DNA from: Macrotis lagotis
Lineage: Eukaryota; Chordata; Mammalia; Peramelemorphia; Peramelidae
Assembly: GCF_037893015.1 (NCBI RefSeq)
Contig: NC_133666.1
Span: 161,931,051-161,995,050 of the forward strand
DNA: 64,000 nucleotides
Reading direction: 5' to 3'
In this document: in pieces, positions 56,422-64,000 of the stretch
Position numbering within the stretch: position 1 is the stretch's first letter
How the letters are laid out: every line of letters starts with the position of its first letter
The notes under the pieces: model-generated
Told to the model about the DNA's origin: nothing
The model's database searches: none
Seen by the model: the letters and a program-made list of their open reading frames with translations, nothing else
Made by a program: the position numbers and the translations under genes

Positions 56422-56656
56422 TTATATGTTGCATGCTTCTAATGCTGATCACATTCTTTGCAACACTCATTTTTAAAATTTCAAATAATGCTATATTTCC
56501 TTTTTGATTGCCATAGAGTAATACTAGTAGAATGCTGGCATTGAAAAGATACCATGGTTCTTGGTTTCCATGGGAAGTTTGGGGTCATAATAAAAACATT
56601 TTTATTATTTTTAAACCAAATTCTATGTCCAATACATCTCTATGTGTAATATGAGT

Positions 56657-56659
<3 letters not shown>

Positions 56660-56696
<37 letters not shown>

Positions 56697-56760
56697 CATA
56701 TATATATATATATATTAAGAGAGAGATAGATAGATATAGGTACAGCTATAGATATATAGA
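56660..56760 (+). repeat. (GT)n(TA)n compound microsatellite
   Basis: About 15 GT units followed by TA units and a GATA-rich end. Confidence 0.95.
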
Positions 56761-56864
56761 TATATATCTTGATGAACAAATTATATAAGGTTTCCATTCA
56801 TAAATATGCTATGATATAGGCACTAGATATTTCTCATTCTTTTAGTCTTTTTGCTGATAATGGT

Positions 56865-57040
56865 ATAAACTCTTTTTTTGTTTTTGTTTTTGCAAGGCAA
56901 TGGGGTTAAGTGACTTGCCCAAGATCACACAGCTAGGTCATTATTAAGTTTTTGAGACCAGATATTAACTCAGGTCCTCCTGACTCCAGGGCCAGTGTTC
57001 TATCTACTGTGCCACCTAGTTGTCCCTAAATAAACTCGTT
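56865..57040 (-). mobile_element. WSINE1-type CORE-SINE with short duplication
   Basis: A minus-strand copy at 56880-57029. ATAAACTC occurs at 56865-56872 and 57030-57037. Confidence 0.92.
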
Positions 57041-57044
57041 CAAA

Positions 57045-58730
57045 CAGTTAAAAATGTCATCCTGGAGACACTGAAATATTCAAGGATAAATACAGTACAC
57101 ATAATACCAACAAGCAAAATTCTCTTTACTACCTCACCTTCCATTGAAAAGTATGATGGCAAACACCTTTAATAAGCACATACCTCCCTTCTTTATGCCA
57201 CATGATATTTATGATAAGCTGTTGAATAGTACTATTTTCTGCTGTAATATCTTTCAAGGAATATCGAATGATTTTGATATATGAATGGAAGACATTTGGG
57301 GGGAAAGAGACTTTAAGGCAACCTTTTGGTCCAATTTTTATTTAATAAACAGCAAACTTCAGGTACAAAGGGATTTATATTCTTTTTCAGTTTATTGTAA
57401 AAGGATAAATATGCAGTCTATTTCAAAATATTTTTTAAGTTCTGCTTGTTCCTTCCTGATACTCTCATTGAAGATTCCTCAATTTATCTACAGATGATTC
57501 TCATAAAGATTTTCTTTAGGGGAAGAAATAGGCATATCAGTCAAAATACCTTTCTTATGAATCCTTCTAATCCTTTTATAATTTTGTCTTTTCCTGAATG
57601 AATGTACTTTTTAAACAACTTTGTCTAATATGATTACCTTGTTCGTCTTTGTTCTCTTTATCCTGCCACATTCATAATATTTGCACAATTGATCCTCATT
57701 ATTTGTGAATTTCATACTTGTAAATTTGCCTACTAGCTAGAATTCATTTATAACCCCCAAATCAATATTCATGGCACTTTTTTGGTCATCCATGAAAATG
57801 CACACATCCAGGTGAAGTCAATCAAAGTGATGCTCTGTCTTGTTTAAATTCTCATACTGTAAACAAGTATCTTTTTTCACAGTTTATTTAGTGCCATTTT
57901 TGTACCTTTTGTGTTTAATTTGACCTCTAATCATAGTACTGAAGTGCTGTCTAGTTTTCCTAAACACAAGAAGTCTGAAACTTATGAAGAAAATATATGA
58001 TTTAGATAAGCTTCATTCAGAAATGAATTTTAGTGTTATTAGTCATGAGTCAAATATTAATGTCTCAACAATACAGTAGATTCAGAAAAAGGAAGAAGGG
58101 ATTGGTTGACTTGTAGGTGAGACCATTCTAGAAAGTGTTAAAGTAAAAGTGATCAAAGACTAATAGTAATCTAACCTTGCATTTCCCCTAGAAACAATAG
58201 TTCAATATTCACTTATTCAGTTTTAATGGCAACTTTATAGAATATAAATATCATGAATGACTAGAATTGATGGTTTAGATACCCAAATATAAAGGTAGCA
58301 GAGACATTTTCATATTGTCTTATTGCTAAAAATGGGAGATATCATATGCATGTCTGATACATTGAGGTGATAAGGGGTATATAGAACTTGCAAGTGTAAA
58401 TGAGATTTGGGAGCAGAAAAGCTGGTTTTGATGTGATTCTGAGGCATGAGAGACCAAAATAAGCAAAAGTGAAGGGACATGCTAGAGAAGAGAAGTTTAG
58501 CTAAAATCTCTTCTGGCTCCAAATTTATAATCATATGATCAACTGAAGAATAGAATCTAGGATGCCTGCTTTCCATAACATGACCTTATTCAGGTGTTTA
58601 GGAATCTAACTATAAGAGGAGATGCCAGAAGTGCAAAATTTGACTTTCTCTTCTCATTCTATGAATGGAAAGAACTGAAGTTTATCTAAATTTTGTATAT
58701 CTTCTAATCTTAAGTTTTCATTCTTTCCGT
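57045..58730. other. Unique DNA, nothing recognised
   Basis: No gene or full repeat recognised. A short GGCTCCAAATTTATAATCAT stretch near 58515 may be a Ther SINE tail. Confidence 0.42.
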
Positions 58731-58734
58731 AACT

Positions 58735-59310
58735 GATATTTTATTTTTCCAAATACATGTTATGTCTTTCAACATTCATATGTATATGTATATTTTTAAG
58801 TTATAAAATTTCCTTCCACCCTCCCTTCCCAATCCCCTCCCTGCAGCAGTGAACAGTCATGTTAGCATTGCACATACATATTTTTGATAAACATGTTTAC
58901 AGATTAGTAATTTTTGGTATGAGGAATTAGCATTAAGAGAAAGAGATACATAAGAGGTAATTTTTATAAAGTGTTCATCAGATTCTGAAGGGTTTTTTGG
59001 GGCTTTTTTTCCTTCTGGATAGGGATAACATTGTTCATAGCTAGTCAAATACAGGTGTCCTAGCTCTCTGAACTGCTGAAAGGAACTGCTTCCATCAAGG
59101 TTGATCATCTCACAATATTGTTGTTAATGTGTACATTGTTCTCTTGGTTCTGCTCCCTTAACTCAACATCAGATCCCCTAAGTCATTCCATACTTCTCTA
59201 GAGTCTGACCATTTATGGTTTCTTATAGAACAATAATATTCCATAGTATCCATGTGCCATAACTTGTTCAGCCATTCCACAATTGATGGGTATAGGCGTC
59301 ATACTTAAAG
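58735..59310 (-). mobile_element. L1-type LINE, 3' UTR and C-terminal ORF2, decayed
   Basis: AGGTTGATCATCTCACAATA, GTTCTCTTGGTTCTGCTCCC, CATGTGCCATAACTTGTTCA and CAATTGATGGGTATAGG are the antisense landmarks of the L1 3' region. The leader-side half is heavily changed. Confidence 0.82.
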
Positions 59311-59314
59311 GTAT

Positions 59315-60335
59315 TCTTTTGGATGGAACTAAATTTTGAAGTTTCCCCTTTCCTATTTTGCCTGAATATGTGACATATTTATGAGGTATAGAGTAGTATT
59401 AGAAAGGGATATTTTAAGCCAATAGTACTTCAAAGTGCCCATTTCCCCAGTGGCAGTATCTATGGTGCTCATTTCTTCTAATATATTCATGGGAGATAGG
59501 AAAAGTATTGCAAATGGTTAAGAAGAGATGGTTCCATCTGAGTTGATAGGGTCAGAACAGGTTTAACAAATATGTAAACCTATGGTATTTTGGTTTTTCT
59601 GTTATTTTTCCTCCTAATTACCTCATTCCATTATATCTTTAACTTTAGTCTGTCTCAGTTTAACAGAAAGAAGAGTTTTCATTTTTTTTTCCTAATTAGA
59701 AGTACAGGGAAAACAATATTAATGGGACAAGGGATGATTTGGTGATATATCACTAGGGCACAAAGGTTACTCTGCTAGTGAACATAAGGAAAATACATAA
59801 CACTCTTAATTTTGGTTGGTCAAGGTGGAGTTTAACACGTGCTTAGAATTAGCTAAAACCAGATCAAAAGCAGTAAACTTTTGAAAGTATTAAAAGCAGG
59901 GGATTAGGTAGGATAATATGGCCAGTTAGACCAATAGGTGTGAAGTCAGAAGGGGTCCATATAAAACAATGAAATGGAATGGAGAGGAGGTAGGAATTCA
60001 TAATATTGACTGATAGCAATGTCTCAGAATCACAGGATCACAGATTTAAAGCTGATAGACTGAAACTCTTGACATATACTGCTATTGAGTTCAATATGTA
60101 TACCAGTATTCAGATTCAATCTTCACCAAGTGTATTGTCTACCAAAGGATCAGTCCAGAGCCATATATCAAATAGCAAAGTACTAAGACAGAATTGCAGC
60201 TATTAATAAAGTCAAGTAATTGAATCATTCTTTGCTTCAGCATATGTGAATAGAAAAATAACTGCAGCTAATACTATACTTTTTTCCTCACTATCCCCAT
60301 ATCTCCAGAATTAGAAACATTTTAGATGTTTTGGA
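59315..60335. other. Mostly unique DNA with a SINE tail fragment
   Basis: AATCACAGGATCACAGATTT at 60027-60046 is a short Ther SINE piece. Nothing else was recognised. Confidence 0.42.
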
Positions 60336-60339
60336 CCAA

Positions 60340-60560
60340 AGAACATATATAGTAATCAGTAAATAACCAATCTGTACCATTCTCTACCAAATAACTTTCA
60401 GTATAGAAGCAAAAATTCATTCAGGACTAGTAGCCATTTTTTACATTGCCTTACTTTATGGGTTGACTTGGCCAAATGATTTTTTTCAATTTTATGTCAA
60501 ATTGTAGGTCTCCAGATTATGACACAACTAGATTAATAGAGCATTGGACTTGGAATCAGG
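60340..60560 (+). repeat. Left copy of a diverged local duplication
   Basis: TTACTTTATGGGTTGACTTGG and CCAGATTATGACACAACTAG, then GACTTGGAATCAG, recur in the same order at 61330-61450. Confidence 0.5.
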
Positions 60561-60745
60561 AGTTCAAATCCATCCTGAAATATTTGCTAGTTAGGTAATT
60601 CACATCTACTAACTGCTTCAACTCCCTCATCTGTAAAATTGGGACAATAATAGTATTTATCTCAGAGTTTTTGTGAGGATAAACTGTGAACATTTGTGAA
60701 CTGATTCATACATTTTAAAGAAATATATAAATGCATATGATGGTG
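60515..60745 (+). mobile_element. Ther/MIR-type SINE
   Basis: AGAGCATTGGACTTGGAATC, CAACTCCCTCATCTGTAAAA, GGGACAATAATAGTATTTAT and TTTGTGAGGATAAACTGTGA on the plus strand. Confidence 0.8.
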
Positions 60746-60904
60746 ATGAACTTTTTCACATTTAGCTAGGTTGTACATTTAGAAAGATGCTGTCCATCAC
60801 TGAAAGTATATCTAAATCCTTTCCAGTCAGCAGATACTTTTGGAACTTGCATGTTGCTGCCTTAGCCTTGGAGAAATCAATTCTATCATAAGAAAAGATG
60901 AGGA

Positions 60905-61045
60905 TGATTTTGTGGCATTTATAAAATACAAGGTGCTACATAAATGTTAGTGGCAATAGGCAGAGTGTATGAAAAAATAATATTTGTAGAAAGCATCTGA
61001 TAAATATTAATAGAATAAGTAAGTAAATAAATAAATAAATATTAG
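60905..61045 (+). repeat. Ther SINE tail fragment and (TAAA)n
   Basis: ACAAGGTGCTACATAAATGT is a Ther tail. A short TAAA run (about 61017-61041) follows. Confidence 0.55.
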
Positions 61046-61224
61046 TGGAAGTTCATGGAGTGAATAATTTGGATTGTATAACAGCATAAGAGGGTATGGA
61101 CCTGCAGTTTGAAATTCAGGAGTATACAAGTAAAATATTAATGAATATCTTAAAGAATTCATCCTATGAAATAGATTGGAAATATCATCTAGTTAGAAGG
61201 CAAATAACAGGAAATTAAAAACAT

Positions 61225-61455
61225 AGTTAATATAAAGCAATAGAAGTTTGCAATTGACTAAAAAAGTTCAAGAATAGAAAAATGTTGATGGATCAGTACA
61301 ATATTGTTTCACCAACAATCAAAGACAGTTATGAGTTACACTGCTTTACTTTATGGGTTTCCTTGGTCAAATTATTTATTTGAAGTTGAATGTCAAGCTG
61401 AATGTCTAGATTATGAGACAGATAAGTTAATATTAGTAGATTTGGAATTATTCAA
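61225..61455 (+). repeat. Right copy of a diverged local duplication
   Basis: CTTTACTTTATGGGTTTCCT, TAGATTATGAGACAGATAAG and AGTAGATTTGGAATTATTCA mirror the left copy about 880 bp upstream, including the start of the SINE. Confidence 0.5.
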
Positions 61456-61459
61456 AGCT

Positions 61460-62570
61460 TTTGGTTAAATTATTTAAGCCACATATTTTGAAATGAAACT
61501 TACATTTTGTGAACTTTCTAAGCATGAACAAATGCAAATATTCTAGCATACAGAGAATAAAAAGATGACTATATATGAAACTATGAAATTCTATTATGAA
61601 TAATTTATTTTTGAAAAGTTTACATTAATTTTGGCACAATTTCATCAAAATGGGAAAATTGTGTAATCTTCTGAATCAGTTTTTGGTTTCTTTTTTATAT
61701 TTTTAAAAGTTTTACTGATAATTTTTCTTTCCTTTTCTTGACATCTCTAACTTCTTTTTATCACCAAATAAAATCTTTCACTTGCAACAAACAAGTGTTG
61801 TCCAAAAAAAGCACCGATGTACATTGGTAACATTAAAATCTATGTCTCATTCTATACCTATACTTCATCATTTCTCTGCCAAGATACTTCATCTTCAGTC
61901 TTCTGAAGTCAGGACTGGTCATGACATTGATCAGAGACTAGAGTGTTACTCAGAAGGTGAAATGCTTTCAAAATAAATGTCAAAAAGAAAAAAGATGATA
62001 TAGCTCTGAGGCATACTTCAAAAGAGTATACTTCTTTCATTATATTGAAGATGGAATTTTTCTTATTTATGCTTGGAATTATTTTAAAAGTAAAACGTTA
62101 TGGAAGTCTTAGAGAAGGTAGTGCACCAATTTCTCATTTTTCAGAAATATCACATCTCTTTTTTTTCCTGATGAGGAATTATTTATAGATTTCTGAGTAT
62201 GACTTCTCTAGCACATTCTAAAATTGTGCTGCCTGGTTGGCCCTTTATCAGTATGAGTTTATTACAACAAAAAAAGATTGATAAAGGATAACAAAATCCC
62301 ATTGGTTCCTCTGACTGTTAATGATACTACTTTCAATGATGTATTGTCTTGAGAAAGGACTGGGGTAACAACCTAGTCAAGTAGAAGCCTCTTTGAATTG
62401 TATTGTTACCACTTGGGAAGAGAGTATTCAGATCTTTAATGCTAAAACAAAATAGACTGCATTCAGAAGAAGGCAACTGGCTTCTTCAGGATACTTAAAA
62501 TCATGTTTTTGAGCATCATTTGAAGACATAAAATATTGACCACTAATTCTTCTCTGTAGTCTAAATAGTT
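61460..62570. other. Unique DNA, nothing recognised
   Basis: No gene, RNA or repeat family recognised. Confidence 0.45.
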
Positions 62571-62574
62571 CCAG

Positions 62575-62821
62575 AATAAATAGATTTATAAGGAGCTGGG
62601 CAGTGCAGACTATCAGGCCTAAAGTTAGGAAGCCTCATTTTCTTAAGTTCAAATCTGACCTCATACATTTACTAACTGGGAAAATCACTTCAACTTGTTT
62701 GCCTCAGTTTCTTCATCTTTAAAATGTTGGAGAAGGAAATGGCAAACTACTTCAGTATCTTTACCAAGAAAACCCCAAACTGGTTTATGGAGAGTTGGAC
62801 AATAACTAATAAATAGATTTA
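62575..62821 (+). mobile_element. MAR1-like SINE with target-site duplication
   Basis: A plus-strand copy at 62589-62807 with TTGTTTGCCTCAGTTTCTTC, GGAGAAGGAAATGGCAAACT and GTATCTTTACCAAGAAAACC. It is flanked by perfect 14-bp repeats AATAAATAGATTTA. Confidence 0.92.
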
Positions 62822-62869
62822 ATTGAACAATATACAACATTTCAGATTCTATTGATATATTATTACAAA

Positions 62870-62995
62870 TTCAATTATAATTCTATTATTTACTATCATA
62901 GACAAGTCACTGCATCTTTCTGAGCTTCATTTTTATCATCTGTAAAATAAGGAGACAGATCTAGATTGCCTCTGAGTTTTCTTCCTTTTTTTTTC
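62870..62995 (+). mobile_element. Ther/MIR-type SINE fragment
   Basis: AGACAAGTCACTGCATCTTT, TTTTATCATCTGTAAAATAA and GACAGATCTAGATTGCCTCT on the plus strand. Confidence 0.7.
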
Positions 62996-62999
62996 TTCA

Positions 63000-64000
63000 A
63001 AGGTTATCATTTGAAAGAGTGATTGATTTAGTTTATATTATTCCAAGCAGGGTAACTGAGTCAATTGGAAGAAGTTAAGAGAAAGCAGATTTGTATTTAT
63101 TAAAAAGTGGAAACTTACAACTTTCAAAATTGAGTTGGTTAGGAGGAGATGGTTTTATTGGAGAGATCATGAAAGGAACTCATGCATTGGTCAAAGAGTA
63201 AGAGTAGTTAATTTCTCAGGTACTTTCCAACTCTGATTTATATTTTATTAATTATGTAGAAAAATATTTATATCACAACTTAAAAAACATTTACTAAGTA
63301 CATATTGTATCCAATATACTTTGCTAAATTTCAGAGTAATTACTGAAGTACACATTCAGAACAAATAAGTTCCATCCTGTCTATGTCATCACAATTTAAT
63401 TACCTATTTTAATAATGATGTCCCAGGTTCAACAAGCTTAGTTTTATTCACTTAAAGGTTAGTTTTCACCACTGTAGGAACTCAAAAACTCTAGAAACAA
63501 CAAAGATCTATCCACAACTGAAGTTTTTGCAGAAGTTCAAAAAAAGGGAGATTAATCTCAGACAATAGGATTCCAATGAACACTAAAAAAATAACCACAG
63601 TAAGTAAATCACATTAAAAATATGATGAATTAGCTGAAATTTGGACCCTTGGTTGTTTGATGCCTTATGTGGTCTTAAACCCATAAATCTGACTATTTTC
63701 CCTTTTAATCCTATACTTCTGGGAAACATAGCAAAGGGTTAAATTTGGGGTTATGACTACAACTTAATTCTCTGATAAGAAAAAATAAATTGTGCTGACC
63801 CACAAGGTTGCAAATCAGAAAAAAACGAGGCAATTAGAGTTGCTGAAAACTTGTAGAATTGTTTATAAAGGAGACCTCTGGATGGTCTCAGAAATAGAAT
63901 GTCTTCAGAATAAAGAAAAAGAGATTGCATCAATATTATGCCAACAATATTATGGAACAATTTTTGGTAAAGAGAAAAGCCAGAGTTGTTAGATCAAAGA
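63000..64000. other. Mostly unique DNA; one old-repeat fragment
   Basis: AACATTTACTAAGTACATAT near 63289 resembles the unnamed LINE-like repeat seen at 17336. Nothing else was recognised up to the window end. Confidence 0.42.

Noticed and set aside
1..64000. tRNA, snRNA, rRNA genes, CRISPR arrays, bacterial operons or plasmid features
   Set aside because: No such sequence was seen; tRNA-like stretches are all SINE heads and direct repeats are microsatellites or target-site duplications.

Overview
The window is AT-rich vertebrate DNA that reads as marsupial. Its commonest young repeat is a tRNA-like CORE-SINE whose minus-strand copies run from an A/T tail through GGCAAATGGGGTTAAGTGG and CCACACAGCTAGGTAATTATT to CCACTGTGCCACCTAGC. 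I recognise this as the WSINE1/WALLSI-type SINE of Australian marsupials. Alongside it are MAR1-like SINEs, Ther/MIR-type SINEs, L2, RTE-like sequence and marsupial-type L1 and half-L1 (HAL1-like) elements. An australidelphian, possibly a dasyurid, is my best guess; the species cannot be fixed from sequence alone. Family names come from memory and should be confirmed with a repeat library.

I find no intact protein-coding gene and no exon I can defend. The window behaves as intergenic or deep intronic DNA filled by retroelements. The gene-derived sequences are three processed (retro)pseudogenes on the + strand. One is ribosomal protein S3a (RPS3A, 23.5-24.35 kb). One is a copy of GNPNAT1 in which the GC-rich 5' end is joined directly to the last coding segment, flanked by a perfect 15-bp target-site duplication (39.0-40.16 kb). 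One is brain-type creatine kinase (CKB, 46.8-47.75 kb) with about 70 internal codons missing.

Layout. 0-0.9 kb: an L1 5' UTR and ORF1 start on the minus strand, running off the left edge. 1.1-4.6 kb: L2, SINEs and an (ATCT)n array. 5-6.2 kb: the 5' end and start of ORF1 of a minus-strand L1, with a 21-bp tandem repeat in the reading frame and a SINE inserted. 7.6-13.2 kb: L2 and SINEs around a unique block near 10.4 kb. 14-20 kb: L1 3' ends (minus), a three-level nest of L1 and SINE inside L2, and an RTE-like 3' end. 22-26 kb: (GT)n arrays and an old LINE-like repeat split by the RPS3A copy. 26.4-35.3 kb: mostly unique DNA with several conserved-element candidates. 36.6-38.5 kb: a near-complete HAL1-like element. 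39-42.5 kb: the GNPNAT1 retrocopy, then L2 and L1. 44.7-50.4 kb: CORE-SINEs and a plus-strand L1 ORF2 broken apart by three SINEs and the CKB retrocopy. 52.3-54.1 kb: an unidentified block with coding-like minus-strand sequence and a large inverted repeat. 54.3-55.6 kb: a solo LTR inside a SINE, with a related LTR in the opposite orientation nearby. 56.3 kb: an isolated 112-bp L1 5' end with a perfect 16-bp target-site duplication. 57-64 kb: mostly unique DNA with SINE and L1 fragments.

Nothing here works as a pathway. The biology is retrotransposition: L1 supplied the machinery for the SINEs and processed pseudogenes, and the nesting gives relative ages. The points most worth following are the inverted repeat with unidentified coding-like sequence at 52.3-54.1 kb, the L1 5'-end-only insertion at 56.3 kb and the exon-skipped GNPNAT1 retrocopy.
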